Assembly (NCBI GenBank): GCA_019419505.1 | Contig: DXZS01000016.1 | Coordinates: 1-60,855, forward strand | Source of the DNA: Collinsella sp. | GTDB taxonomy: Bacteria > Actinomycetota > Coriobacteriia > Coriobacteriales > Coriobacteriaceae | Reading direction: 5' to 3' | DNA: 60,855 bases | Part shown: positions 52,779 through 60,855 of the stretch, one piece after another | Numbering within the stretch: position 1 is the first letter of the stretch | How the letters are laid out: every line of letters starts with the position of its first letter | Program-made: the position numbers and the translations under genes | The notes under the pieces: generated by a model | Database searches by the model: none | Told to the model about the DNA's origin: nothing | The model's input: only the letters and a program-made list of their open reading frames with translations

Positions 52779-53783
52779 TTGAAAATGCGGCGGGCAGCAA
52801 CCGATATAACCGAGCTCTACGCACCGCAGTTTGAGCAGTTTGGCCTGGAGCTTACCGGCAAGGGCGCCGTCTTTACCGGCGAGGTGGCAAACGATCGGGC
52901 GCACGGACGCGCATGGATCATGCCCCTCTCCCCCACCTGCATCGTCATGGAGCATTTCATTACCCCGACGCACAACATGCTCTTGGCCGAGTACACACCC
53001 GAACCGTACGCGTGTGTGAGCGAGGTCAGCGCCCCCACGCTCATGTGCATGCCCGAAGCCGGCATAACGCCTGCGAACCTCAAGCCGCTGCATGGACCGT
53101 GGCCAAACAGCGCGATCTGCAGCTTTGTCCAAGATAGCTGCGGCGAGGAGCTAAGCCCGCTGTTTGCAGGGCAGCTCTATCACTCACGCTCGGTGCTCTT
53201 TTTGCCCGGTTATTTTGACGAGCTGGAGCATCGCTATCCCGCCGAGTTCGCGGGGGTCTTTGAGGCGTTTGCCGAGTCGTGGCACGAGGAGGCGACGTCT
53301 GCCATCTGCCACACGCTGCGTCGGATTAACGAGGAACGCGCCCGCACCGTAGGCGGACACGTCTATATGCAAGGCATCGTAGAGACCATGGTCGCGGAGC
53401 TCGCCTGTTCGCGCGCGGCCCACAAGCAGGCGCGGCAGGCGGCAGACACACGCGCCAGCGTGACCATTGCCGAGGAAGCGACGGCGATGATTGAGTGCGC
53501 ACTCGACAAAGGCAGGCGTGTGGGTGTCAACGAAGTGGCCGAGAGGCTCTACACAAGCCGCTCCAAGCTATGCGCCACCTTTAAGGCCCAAACTGGCGAA
53601 TCCCTGGGCGCCTACATTCGCAGACGCCGTATGGAACGAGCACAGGACCTTTTGGCCGATAGCTCGCTCACGATAGCGCAGGTGGCAGAGCGTCTAGGCT
53701 ACCCTCAGCAGGCCGCCTTCGCCCAAGCCTTCAAGCAACACACCGGCACCACCCCCACCACCTGGCGCTCCCAACATATATAA
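52779..53783 (+). CDS. AraC-family transcriptional regulator
   Basis: The 334-residue protein has a C-terminal AraC DNA-binding domain with both helix-turn-helices (VNEVAERLYTSRSKLCATFK and SLTIAQVAERLGYPQQAAFA, about 245-330). The N-terminal domain is like that of regulators beside ABC transporters in Gram-positives (RAWIMPLSPTCIVMEHFI). AGGAAGGGG is best spaced for TTG at 52779; ATG at 52785 is the alternative. It is divergent from the ABC pair, so it probably activates it in response to the transported compound. A hairpin terminator follows. Confidence 0.85.
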   Translation: MKMRRAATDITELYAPQFEQFGLELTGKGAVFTGEVANDRAHGRAWIMPLSPTCIVMEHFITPTHNMLLAEYTPEPYACVSEVSAPTLMCMPEAGITPANLKPLHGPWPNSAICSFVQDSCGEELSPLFAGQLYHSRSVLFLPGYFDELEHRYPAEFAGVFEAFAESWHEEATSAICHTLRRINEERARTVGGHVYMQGIVETMVAELACSRAAHKQARQAADTRASVTIAEEATAMIECALDKGRRVGVNEVAERLYTSRSKLCATFKAQTGESLGAYIRRRRMERAQDLLADSSLTIAQVAERLGYPQQAAFAQAFKQHTGTTPTTWRSQHI

Positions 53784-53785
53784 AG

Positions 53786-53812
53786 AATGAGGGCGCCATC
53801 GGCGCCCTCATT
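53786..53812 (+). terminator. terminator after AraC gene
   Basis: A perfect 12-bp stem aatgagggcgcc/ggcgccctcatt with loop ATC starts two bases after the stop. A variant with compensatory changes precedes the second direct repeat (near 54668-54694). Confidence 0.75.
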
Positions 53813-53907
53813 CACTCTATTCAATTCAGCCCGTCTGACCCGAACGGCCGAGTCGTCACGGAACCCGGGAGCCCCGGCGGGGCGGGTGCTTGCTCAAAAT
53901 GAGTTCC
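53809..53907. repeat. 99-bp direct repeat, copy 1, with half fold-back element
   Basis: It matches 54691-54789 at 97 of 99 positions. It contains the left arm (53862-53900) and GAGTTCC box of the fold-back family, then stops abruptly at the IS200/IS605 element. Confidence 0.85.
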
Positions 53908-53910
53908 CTT

Positions 53911-54660
53911 CAAATCAGAACCACCCTTAAAAAGGGTGGTTTGCTCTTAGGGTATAACCCACGGGCCCCGGGCTCGCGTCTAAAGGCGCGGGCCCGGACT
54001 TCGTCCAGGCCTAGTGCATCTTGACCCGTGGCGCGCCGGTCGAACCGGCGGCATCACCCCCTCTTGAAGGGGTCCTCGTACTCCTTCACGCTCAGCTTGT
54101 CCAGCGCGATGTCGTGGGACTCCTGCTCCCTGATGTACTTGGCGATCGTCGCCTCGTTCAGGCCGACGGTGGACACGCAGTGGCCCTCCGCCCAGAACTT
54201 CCTGTTGCCGAACTTGTACTTGAGGTTGGCGTGCCTGTCGAATATCATCAGCGAGCTCTTCCCCTTCAGGTAGCCCATGACGCTCGCGACGCTGTACTTC
54301 GGCGGGATCGCCAGCAGCACGTGCACGTGGTCGGGCATCAGGTGCCCCTCGATTATCTCGATCCCCTTGTACTCGCACAGCTTCCTGAGGATCTCCCCTA
54401 TGTCGCTCCTGATTTGGTTGTAGATCACTTTGCGCCTATACTTCGGCGTGAACACGATGTGGTACTTGCACATCCACTTCGTGTGGGAAAGGCTGTAGGC
54501 CTTCTGGGCCATGGCGACCACCCCTTCGACTCGAATTCTTGACGGCCTGAACAATCGTCAATATCGGTCGGAGGGGTGGCTTTGTAAAGCCGTTTGTCTC
54601 CACCCGCGTAGCGGGTGGTTTAAAGCTGGCCGCTGCGCGGCCAGCAGACTAAAGTCTTGA
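53911..54660 (-). mobile_element. IS200/IS605-family insertion sequence
   Basis: The element contains a Y1 transposase gene and terminal hairpins typical of this family: accaccctt-aaa-aagggtggt (near 53920-53940) at one side and ccacccgc-gta-gcgggtgg with gctggccgc/gcggccagc (near 54601-54648) at the other. No inverted terminal repeats or target duplications are expected for this family. Exact cut sites are estimated. No tnpB partner is present. It lies between two 99-bp direct repeats. Confidence 0.75.
54054..54512 (-). CDS. tnpA: IS200/IS605 TnpA Y1 transposase
   Basis: This 152-residue single-strand DNA transposase has the HUH pair in MPDHVHVLLAIP (about 60-71) and the catalytic Tyr in AKYIREQE (about 122-129). 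The length is normal and the reading frame intact, so it may be active. The ATG at 54512 follows GGTGG; the frame is open to 54554. It cuts and joins hairpin-marked ends as single strands. Confidence 0.93.
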   Translation of the reverse strand: MAQKAYSLSHTKWMCKYHIVFTPKYRRKVIYNQIRSDIGEILRKLCEYKGIEIIEGHLMPDHVHVLLAIPPKYSVASVMGYLKGKSSLMIFDRHANLKYKFGNRKFWAEGHCVSTVGLNEATIAKYIREQESHDIALDKLSVKEYEDPFKRG

Positions 54661-54690
54661 GCAAAACAATGGGCGTGCCGACGGCGCGCC

Positions 54691-54789
54691 CATTCACTCT
54701 ATTCCATTCAGCCCGCCTGACCCGAACGGCCGAGTCGTCACGGAACCCGGGAGCCCCGGCGGGGCGGGTGCTTGCTCAAAATGAGTTCC
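54691..54789. repeat. 99-bp direct repeat, copy 2
   Basis: It is the partner of 53809-53907. It leads into the complete fold-back element B. Confidence 0.85.
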
Positions 54790-54882
54790 GCACGCAAAGA
54801 AGGCCACTTAATGTGGCCTTCGTCTTGCGCAGGACTGTTCGAAATTTTGAGGAAGCACCCGCCCTGCCGGGGCTCCCGGGTT
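54744..54882. repeat. fold-back element B (39-bp arms, inner TTAAT hairpin)
   Basis: Arms 54744-54782 and 54844-54882 pair with two mismatches and contain GGGAGCCCCGG. Inside are GAGTTCCGCACG (54783-54794), the hairpin aaggccac-ttaat-gtggcctt (54800-54820) and CAGGACTGTTCGA (54830-54842). It ends five bases before the gatB stop codon and may terminate gatCAB. Confidence 0.85.
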
Positions 54883-54887
54883 CTCGT

Positions 54888-56564
54888 TTACGAGAGCGAC
54901 GTTCTCAGCAACTCGTTGAAGAGTTTCGGGTTGCCCTTGCCGCGGCTCGCCTTCATGCACTGGCCCACCAAAAAGCCGATGACCTTCTGGTTGCCGTCAC
55001 GATACTGCTGCGCCTGCTCGGCACAGTTTGCCAGCACCCCGTCCACGATCGGCTGCAGCGCGCCGGCATCGCTCACCTGACGCATGCCGCGCTCGTCGAC
55101 GATCTTGTTGGGGTCGTCGCCGGTCTGGGCCATGGCCTCAAAGACCTCGTGCGCCTGGTTGGAGCTAATGGCATCGGTCGCCAGCAGCTTAGCCAGCGCT
55201 GCCACCTGAGCCGGCGCGATGCCGGACTCGGCCAGCGAGACGCCCGCGCCCTTAAGGTAGGCAATCATCTCGTTGACCAGCAGGTTTGCGACCGTCTGGG
55301 CCTCCTTGCCAGCCATACCGGCAGCGGCGGCCTCAAAAAACTCGGCAAACTTGGGGTCGCCGGCGATTTGCTCGGCGTCGGCCGTCTTAATGCCAAAGTC
55401 GGCCTCAAAACGGGCGCGCTTGGCATCGGGCAGCTCGGGGATCTCGCCACGGCAGCGGTCGATGAACTCGTCGTCCAAGTCGAACGGCGCCAGATCGGGG
55501 TCGGGGAACAGACGATAGTCATCTGCCGTTTCCTTCACACGCATGACCACGGTGCGCTTGCGGCTGGGCTCCCAGTGGCGGGTCTCCTGATAGATGATGC
55601 CGCCCTCCTCGAGCACCTCGGCCTGACGGCAGATCTCGTAGGCAAGCCCATCATGCAGGCTCTTAAACGAGTTGAGGTTCTTGAGCTCGGTCTTGGTGCC
55701 CAGCTTGGTCTCGCCGCGGCGGCGCAGCGACACGTTGCCGTCGCAACGCATGGAACCCTTCTCCATGGAGCAATCCGAAATGCCCAGTGTTACAAAGATG
55801 CGACGGAGCTTTTCCATAAACAGACGCGCTTCCTCGGGCGTGCGCAGATCGGGCTCGGTGACGAGCTCGATGAGCGGCGTGCCGCAGCGGTTGTAGTCGA
55901 CGAGCGACTCAGCCGCGGCGGTGATGCGGCCCTCGGCGCCACCCACGTGGACCATCTTGGCGGCGTCTTCCTCCATGTGGATGCGTAGGATGCGGATGGG
56001 CACCGTGTAGGAACCGTCCTCGCGACGCTCGGGCATCTGCAGGTTGGACGCGTCATAGCTGGCCAGGTGGCCGGCGCGCTGATTGCCCTCGCGCATCGTG
56101 GAGGACATGGACGTGGACAGGCCCTCGGCATTGGCCGAGGCGCTCGCCAGACTCTGGGCCTCGGCCTCGCCAAACGCGCAGTCGGGGCGCTCGGCGGCGC
56201 CGCGACCGGTCACGTCCAGGTCCAGATGACCGTACATGGCAAAGGCGACCGGACCCTGCGTGGTCTGGAAGTTCTTGGCCATATCGGGATAGAAGTAGTG
56301 CTTGCGGTAGAACATCGAGTGGCGCTGGATCTCGCAGTTGGTGGCGAGACCGGCCTTGACGATGCTCTCGATGGCACGCTTGTTGGGCACCGGTAGGGCG
56401 CCGGGCAGGCCCAGGCACACCGGGCACACGTTGGCGTTGGGCTCGTCATCGTGGCTGAGCTTGCAGTTGCAGAACATCTTGGTATCGAGTGCGGTGAGCT
56501 CGGTATGGATCTCCAGGCCGATCACGGCCTCCCAATCCTGCAGAACCTCGGAAAGCTCCTTCAT
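54888..56564 (-). CDS. gatB: aspartyl/glutamyl-tRNA(Asn/Gln) amidotransferase subunit B
   Basis: GatB is the kinase subunit that phosphorylates Glu-tRNA(Gln) or Asp-tRNA(Asn) before amidation. The 558-residue protein has VIGLEIHTEL, NCKLSHDDEPNANVCPVCLG (zinc Cys), YFYPDMAKNFQ and GSMRCDGNVSLRR. It is about 70-80 residues longer than usual: between LDLDVTG and RILRIHMEED an extra Ala/Ser/Glu-rich segment (about 122-187) replaces a short turn. The C-terminal YqeY-like tRNA-binding domain is present. It is the last gene of gatCAB, overlapping gatA by TAATG. Confidence 0.95.
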   Translation of the reverse strand: MKELSEVLQDWEAVIGLEIHTELTALDTKMFCNCKLSHDDEPNANVCPVCLGLPGALPVPNKRAIESIVKAGLATNCEIQRHSMFYRKHYFYPDMAKNFQTTQGPVAFAMYGHLDLDVTGRGAAERPDCAFGEAEAQSLASASANAEGLSTSMSSTMREGNQRAGHLASYDASNLQMPERREDGSYTVPIRILRIHMEEDAAKMVHVGGAEGRITAAAESLVDYNRCGTPLIELVTEPDLRTPEEARLFMEKLRRIFVTLGISDCSMEKGSMRCDGNVSLRRRGETKLGTKTELKNLNSFKSLHDGLAYEICRQAEVLEEGGIIYQETRHWEPSRKRTVVMRVKETADDYRLFPDPDLAPFDLDDEFIDRCRGEIPELPDAKRARFEADFGIKTADAEQIAGDPKFAEFFEAAAAGMAGKEAQTVANLLVNEMIAYLKGAGVSLAESGIAPAQVAALAKLLATDAISSNQAHEVFEAMAQTGDDPNKIVDERGMRQVSDAGALQPIVDGVLANCAEQAQQYRDGNQKVIGFLVGQCMKASRGKGNPKLFNELLRTSLS

Positions 56565-58078
56565 TACAGCTCGCCTCCCTTCCCGGCAAAATCGGGCGCG
56601 ACGGAAAGCGCGGGCGCACCCGTGGCGGCATCGGCAAAGCCGCGCTCCAGGGCGCGGGCAAACGTGAGCAGCTGACGATCCTTAAAGGCCGGACCCACCA
56701 GCTGGGCAGAAACGGGCAGCTTGCTGTCCTCGCCCAGGCCCAGCGGCACCGAGATACCACCGTTGCCGCAAATGTTGAGCGAGATGGTGTACAGGTCGGA
56801 GAGATACATCTGCGTGGGGTCGCTGATCTCGCCAAACTTAAAGGCCGTGCGCGGCGAGGCGGGCATGAGGATGGTGTCCACCTTGGCATACGCGGCGTCG
56901 TAGTCCTGAGTGATGAGCGTGCGGGCCTTTTGCGCGGCGTAGTAGTACTTGTCGTACACGCCCGAGCTCAGCAGGTAGGCGCCGAGCATCTGACGACGCT
57001 TGGCCTCGGCGCCAAAGCCGTGGGCGCGCGAAAGCGAGCTCTGGTCGGACAGGTTGGCGCAGCCCTCCTCCTGATAGCCGTAGCGAATGCCGTCGAAGCG
57101 GGCCAAGTTGGAGAACGCCTCGGCCGGGCCGATGACGTAGTAGGCGGCGATGGCGGCGTCCAGGTGCGGCAGGTCGACCTCGACCAGCTCGGCGCCCTGG
57201 TTCTGCAGCTCCTGGGCGGCGCGCTGAACAGCGGCCTTGACCTCGGGCGTCAGGCCCTCGGCCTCCATAAACGCAGGGATAATGCCCACGCGCTTACCCT
57301 CGATGCTGTCGTTGAGATGCTCGGTAAAGTCGACGGCGCAATCCTGGCTGGTGCAGTCGTACGGATCGTGGCCCGCGCCGGTAAGCGCGTTCATGGCCAG
57401 CGCGACATCCTCGACCGTGCGGCCGAAGGGGCCCACCTGGTCGAGCGACGAGCCAAAGGCAACCACGCCGTAACGGCTCACGGCGCCATACGTGGGCTTA
57501 AAGCCCACCACGCCGCAGAGGCTCGCCGGCTGGCGAATGGAGCCACCGGTGTCCGAGCCCAGTGAGAGCGCGACCTCGCCCGCGGCGACGGCGGCAGCGG
57601 AGCCGCCCGAGGAGCCGCCGGGCACGCGCTCGGTATCCCAAGGGTTGTTGGTGCGGTGGAAGGCCGAGCTCTCGGTGGAGCTGCCAAAGGCGAACTCGTC
57701 CATGTTGGCCTTGCCCATGGGCAGGCAGCCTGCATCGAGCATGCGCTGAACGCAGGTGGCAGTGTAGACGCTCTGGTAGTCCTCGAGCATGCGGGAAGCG
57801 CAGGTGGTGCGCGTGCCCACGAGGTTCATGTTGTCCTTAATGGCCAGCGGCACGCCCGCGAGTGGGGGCAGTGGCTTGCCTGCAGCACGGTCGGCATCCA
57901 CGCGCGCGGCGGCCTCGAGCGCAAGCTCGGGCGACACCTGCAGGAATGCCTGGACCCCGCCTTCGCGCGCCTCGATGGCGGCGAGAGAGGCCTGGGCCAC
58001 CTCGGTAGCGGTAAAGTCGCCGGCGGCAACGCCCGCGGCGATCTGGGCGGCGGTAAGGGAATCGAAGCTCTGCGCCAT
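56564..58078 (-). CDS. gatA: aspartyl/glutamyl-tRNA(Asn/Gln) amidotransferase subunit A
   Basis: GatA is the glutaminase subunit of the amidotransferase. The amidase-signature Ser-cisSer-Lys triad is visible: Lys in VPLAIKDN (about 84), Ser in GGSSGGSAAAVAAG (about 155) and the nucleophile Ser in DTGGSIRQPAS (about 179). The length of 504 residues is usual. It overlaps gatC and gatB by one base each (TAATG), giving tight coupling. Confidence 0.96.
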   Translation of the reverse strand: MAQSFDSLTAAQIAAGVAAGDFTATEVAQASLAAIEAREGGVQAFLQVSPELALEAAARVDADRAAGKPLPPLAGVPLAIKDNMNLVGTRTTCASRMLEDYQSVYTATCVQRMLDAGCLPMGKANMDEFAFGSSTESSAFHRTNNPWDTERVPGGSSGGSAAAVAAGEVALSLGSDTGGSIRQPASLCGVVGFKPTYGAVSRYGVVAFGSSLDQVGPFGRTVEDVALAMNALTGAGHDPYDCTSQDCAVDFTEHLNDSIEGKRVGIIPAFMEAEGLTPEVKAAVQRAAQELQNQGAELVEVDLPHLDAAIAAYYVIGPAEAFSNLARFDGIRYGYQEEGCANLSDQSSLSRAHGFGAEAKRRQMLGAYLLSSGVYDKYYYAAQKARTLITQDYDAAYAKVDTILMPASPRTAFKFGEISDPTQMYLSDLYTISLNICGNGGISVPLGLGEDSKLPVSAQLVGPAFKDRQLLTFARALERGFADAATGAPALSVAPDFAGKGGEL

Positions 58079-58389
58079 TACTCGCTCTCCCCCTCTCCCA
58101 AAATGGACGGCACGCGGAAGTAGCGGTCGCGCGCGCTGCCGGCGTTTTCGAGCGCAACGTCGAGCGGCAGGTCGCGCTCGGGCTCGCGCAGGTCATCGCC
58201 CATCACGTTGGACAGGCTTCCGATGGGATGGAACGTGGGCTCCACGTCGGGCAAGTCATATTGCAAGACGGGCTCGAGCATCTGGACGGCGTCGTTCATG
58301 TAGGACGTCATCTGGGTGAGCTCGTCATCGGTCAGTGCGATCTTTGCGTACTCGGCGATGCCGCGCACGTCTTTCTCGCTGAGTGCCAT
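58078..58389 (-). CDS. gatC: aspartyl/glutamyl-tRNA(Asn/Gln) amidotransferase subunit C
   Basis: The 103-residue linker subunit stabilises the GatA-GatB complex. The typical pattern is present: VRGIAEYAKIALTDDELTQM, then VEPTFHPIGSLSNVMGDDLR with the conserved Pro-rich belt. The ATG at 58389 follows AAGGGAG, and TATACT at 58425-58430 on the minus strand is a likely -10 box. It is first of gatCAB, which implies that Gln-tRNA (and/or Asn-tRNA) is made by transamidation. Confidence 0.92.
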   Translation of the reverse strand: MALSEKDVRGIAEYAKIALTDDELTQMTSYMNDAVQMLEPVLQYDLPDVEPTFHPIGSLSNVMGDDLREPERDLPLDVALENAGSARDRYFRVPSILGEGESE

Positions 58390-58570
58390 AGGCGCTCCCT
58401 TCCGCATAACAGATAAACCGCTCTAGTATACAGGGCAACGCCGGCTTGGAGCAGGCGCTTTACCCAAATGCAGCGAAAACGTAACGAGGGCGGCGGTTGA
58501 CAGGCGGCGGGCCGGCGGTTCTGCAGCGAAACCGCACCGTCCATAGCGAAAACCGTCCCGCCCACAACGA

Positions 58571-58635
58571 AAACCATCACAACATTCGACACTTTTCGCC
58601 AAAATCGCGATTTTCATCGAATGTTGTGATGGTTT
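58571..58635. repeat. 19-bp perfect inverted repeat with nested palindrome
   Basis: aaaccatcacaacattcga (58571-58589) and tcgaatgttgtgatggttt (58617-58635) are exact reverse complements. The loop contains the palindrome AAAATCGCGATTTT (58601-58614). It lies between the sortase stop and the gatC promoter. Confidence 0.8.
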
Positions 58636-58648
58636 GGAAGTCCCGACC

Positions 58649-58676
58649 ACCACAAAGGCGCCTGTCCCCATTGCGG
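58649..58676. repeat. dispersed hairpin, GGGGACAGG type
   Basis: On the minus strand the sequence reads GGGGACAGGCGCCTTTGTGG with partly pairing ACCACC/GGTGGT flanks. It closely matches the hairpin after murT-gatD and lies downstream of the sortase gene as a possible terminator. Confidence 0.6.
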
Positions 58677-58693
58677 TGGTTCCGAACAATGTC

Positions 58694-59632
58694 CTATGCC
58701 GAGGCCTTGGCCTTGCGGCGCTTGCGAACCGCGTGGATCACGATGTCCAGCAGCAACAGCACAATGGCTACGACCACGATGAGCACGGCAAACTCGCGCT
58801 TGCCCCAGTGACGACCGGCCAGCGACTTTTGTTTGTCGACGTCCTTCTTGTTGTACTTGGTGCGCACGCAATGCACCAGCAGGCGATGGTCGTTCACGCC
58901 GTAGGGCGTGCAGGTGACGAGCGTCACCTTGTCGGCACCGGGCTCGATGGTCAGCGACTCCATCTCCTCGGGCAGCACGACCTCGGAGTCCACCATCTTG
59001 TAGGCGAGCGTCTTGTTCATGGTGTGCAGCAGCACCAGGTCGCCGGGCTCCAGCGAATGGATGTCGTCGAACATGCTCAGGTTGCGCATGCCCGAGTGCG
59101 CGGTGAGCACGCAATGCGTCGAGGTGCCGCCCACCGGCAGGCTCGTGCCCTCCAGGTGGCCGACGCCCGCCATAAGGACTTCTTCGCTCGTGCCGTGGTA
59201 GATGGGCATGCTCACGTCGATGGAGGGAATCTCGACCCAGCTCATCATGGGGTCGCGGTCAAAGATGAGCTGCTGGGCGTAGGGCTCGATCTGGTCGGCG
59301 GGGAGCTCGGTGGCCTCGCCCGCCAGCCGCTCGTTAAAGGAGCGCGCCTGGAGCAGGATGCGCTCGCGCTCCTCGGCAGACAGCGCGTCCACGGTGCTGG
59401 ACACGGTACTGATCTGGTTGAACACGCCCGAGGCCTCGAGCCGGTCCAAGATCCACGGCCAGGTCATAAGGCCCACGCCGATAAGGATGATGACGATGGT
59501 GATGAGCCGGTCGGCCCAGCGCGGCAGCCGCTTGCGACGGCGCTTGGGCTTTGGTTGAGGTTTGGGCTGAGGGCTTGAGCCACCGTTGGTCGCGGCATTT
59601 TTGCCCTTCATGTGTTTGGCGCCCTGCACCAT
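58694..59632 (-). CDS. class C sortase
   Basis: Class C sortases link pilin subunits and attach pili to the wall. The 312-residue protein has an N-terminal membrane segment (LITIVIILIGVGLMTWPWIL, about 43-62), a DP-containing lid region (FDRDPMMSW), catalytic His in LTAHSGM, catalytic Cys in TLVTCTPYGVNDHRLLV with the trailing Arg, and a C-terminal membrane helix (VLIVVVAIVLLLLDIVI). This layout is class C. No pilin (LPxTG) gene is in the window, so its substrates lie elsewhere. A downstream start (MKGKN, 59611) is possible. Confidence 0.93.
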   Translation of the reverse strand: MVQGAKHMKGKNAATNGGSSPQPKPQPKPKRRRKRLPRWADRLITIVIILIGVGLMTWPWILDRLEASGVFNQISTVSSTVDALSAEERERILLQARSFNERLAGEATELPADQIEPYAQQLIFDRDPMMSWVEIPSIDVSMPIYHGTSEEVLMAGVGHLEGTSLPVGGTSTHCVLTAHSGMRNLSMFDDIHSLEPGDLVLLHTMNKTLAYKMVDSEVVLPEEMESLTIEPGADKVTLVTCTPYGVNDHRLLVHCVRTKYNKKDVDKQKSLAGRHWGKREFAVLIVVVAIVLLLLDIVIHAVRKRRKAKASA

Positions 59633-59754
59633 CGCCGGTCACTCCTCTACAGCTCATGTTGTCTAAACAAATAATAGCCGATTCGCGAGCTCGTACGCCG
59701 GACAACGCAACTAGGACCGAAACGCCGCCTACGGTTCGAATTCTTGAAGACCTT

Positions 59755-60726
59755 CTACAGCGCTTCTTGCCATGGATATTCCTTTCCAAACATGCGATCG
59801 ACTTCGAGCTGAATTCGCTCATCGTCGATTGCCGCCAAAGATAGCGCAAGCGAAATGTCATCGACGCGGGAGGAGTCGGCAAACACGGGCGCATAGCGCC
59901 ACACTTGGATCATCGCCGTGTCGTTATCCGGCAACTCCCCGTCTGCGACTTCGAGGTCGCTCAGTTGACGCCATGCACTCCTTAAGACGGCCTTTTGTTC
60001 CATGCCCGGCGCAGCGAGCATCGAACGCGCAGCGAGCGCCGTCTCCCCGGCGTCAACAAGATAGTCGATCTGCGGCGTCTTCCTTGCAAAAAAGACCTTC
60101 GAGACAGGCGAGGAGAGCTCTGCCATGTGCTCGCCGAGCAGAAGATCAACGGCATCAGGGAACACGACGACACGTCGCTCGCGACGCTCGCGCCTCGCGA
60201 GCCCCCTGTCAACAAGCTCGGTTATGGCCTCACTCGCGCGGCTTGCCGAAATCCCAAGCGCACGACAAAGGTCATAGGGACGATATGGCTCCTGGGCTGC
60301 TCCCCAGATTGCGGCAGCCTGCGCGTTGGGTGACATCTTGGTCGCGTGATTGCGAAACCGGGCACCGCTCCTTTCCGTGCAGGCTGCGCCCATAAATGGA
60401 AGAAAAGCCTGTCTACCTGGGCAGACAAAGGGAATCCCTTGTGCGACCAATGCTTTGCGCTGACGTGCATCGGCATCAGGAAACGAAACGACAACAGGAG
60501 TCTCCGCGCGCAAGGCTAGCTGACTATAGACTCTCTTGGCCTCGGGAAGCCCGACGCCAGTAGGCAAACTTGCAAGCAAAAATGAAAAACAGTTTGCGTC
60601 AACCGCGCGGACCTCAATCGCCCGCAGATGCAGCGGCAAGCGTGCGGATCCAGGCCAAGTTTTGATCTTGGCGGAGAGTCCTAGTGCTTCTTTTAAGTAG
60701 ATTAGCGCTTCGTTCATTTCCATCAT
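59755..60726 (-). CDS. winged-helix regulator of unknown target
   Basis: The 323-residue protein has a MarR-like winged helix in the middle (YDLCRALGISASRASEAITE, then LVDRGLARRERRERRVVVFP, about 150-200). Both flanking regions are of unknown fold; AVDLLLGEHMAELSSPVSKV and DYLVDAGETALAARSMLA resemble a group of uncharacterised regulators. There is no membrane segment. AT-rich inverted repeats directly upstream (60737-60754) suggest self-regulation. Its divergent partner would lie past the window end. Confidence 0.65.
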   Translation of the reverse strand: MMEMNEALIYLKEALGLSAKIKTWPGSARLPLHLRAIEVRAVDANCFSFLLASLPTGVGLPEAKRVYSQLALRAETPVVVSFPDADARQRKALVAQGIPFVCPGRQAFLPFMGAACTERSGARFRNHATKMSPNAQAAAIWGAAQEPYRPYDLCRALGISASRASEAITELVDRGLARRERRERRVVVFPDAVDLLLGEHMAELSSPVSKVFFARKTPQIDYLVDAGETALAARSMLAAPGMEQKAVLRSAWRQLSDLEVADGELPDNDTAMIQVWRYAPVFADSSRVDDISLALSLAAIDDERIQLEVDRMFGKEYPWQEAL

Positions 60727-60736
60727 TTTCGTTTGA

Positions 60737-60776
60737 TTCCATTTTTAATTGGAATTATACATAATTTTTGGAATTA
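60737..60776. promoter_or_regulatory. AT-rich inverted repeats upstream of regulator
   Basis: ttccatttttaattggaa (60737-60754) has 5-bp complementary ends, and a related GGAATT/AATTCC motif recurs to 60776. The low GC content stands out. This is a candidate operator and promoter. Confidence 0.45.
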
Positions 60777-60855
60777 ACGAGATTCCTTTCGTGCATAAGC
60801 CCGGTTGATTTCCGATCTCAGCCGAACACATTGAGCAAATAGGCCATTCCCGCAG

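Noticed and set aside
52664..53132. N-terminal extension of the ABC subunit to 53132
   Set aside because: The extra 156 codons are antisense to the AraC gene, and the ATG at 52664 has a good ribosome site and the family N-terminus.

Overview
The window looks like chromosomal DNA from a high-GC gut actinobacterium of the class Coriobacteriia, most likely Collinsella or a close relative. This is inferred from the strong preference for C- and G-ending codons, the gene repertoire (type III glutamine synthetase, gatCAB, split B12-dependent methionine synthase, MurT/GatD cell-wall enzyme, class C sortase, BTAD-type giant regulator) and many intergenic hairpin repeats. No rRNA is present, so genus is an inference. 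The first ~2.6 kb differs: a truncated acyl-CoA thioesterase/BAAT-type gene, an ATC-hydrolase family gene, a ZIP transporter and a VOC protein that look like Firmicutes genes. They are followed by gene debris: a cut-off ATPase and a frameshifted GyrI-like gene. This suggests an acquired or recombined segment. The window begins with a perfect 36-bp palindrome.

Layout. 1-4.3 kb: accessory block ending in a ToxN/AbiQ-like candidate toxin with a hairpin-rich leader. 4.3-15 kb: guaA, type I asparaginase, a divergent XRE regulator/unknown gene pair sharing a perfect palindromic operator, ychF, a multi-cluster ferredoxin-like protein, and three iron-dependent alcohol/glycerol dehydrogenases. 15.3-19.7 kb: two linked helical-repeat genes and a single-chain MurT-GatD fusion for lipid II amidation. 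19.7-25.7 kb: tandem hairpin repeats, tRNA-Glu, a serine hydrolase, and an alpha-glucoside PTS/GH4 operon with its divergent GntR repressor. The PTS gene carries an in-frame stop at codon 3. 25.7-34 kb: type III glutamine synthetase, then metF, a stand-alone MetH reactivation domain, metH without that domain, and a UPF0210 gene.

34-43 kb: methyltransferase, yhbY, a 999-residue STAND/BTAD regulator, nagB, EIIA-Glc, glmM and rplM-rpsI. nagB and glmM both act on amino-sugar phosphates, and the EIIA could serve the PTS permease that lacks its own EIIA domain. 43-49 kb: patatin, tmRNA (ssrA) with two nearby inverted copies of its 3' end, an unknown gene, a RelB-like/PIN toxin-antitoxin pair with a clear promoter-operator, and a P1B ATPase with a small partner. 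49-54 kb: a heterodimeric ABC exporter with a divergent AraC regulator. 54-60.8 kb: an IS200/IS605 element flanked by 99-bp direct repeats, gatCAB, a class C sortase and a winged-helix regulator.

The most intriguing non-coding signal is a family of ~135-bp fold-back elements (33990-34123 and 54744-54882, plus a half copy at 53862-53907). They share two conserved boxes and a TTAAT hairpin loop, while their stem sequences differ completely yet stay paired, which suggests selection on RNA or DNA structure. A second dispersed hairpin family with an AAAGGGG(A/T)CAGG loop occurs at least three times, with a possible fourth copy.
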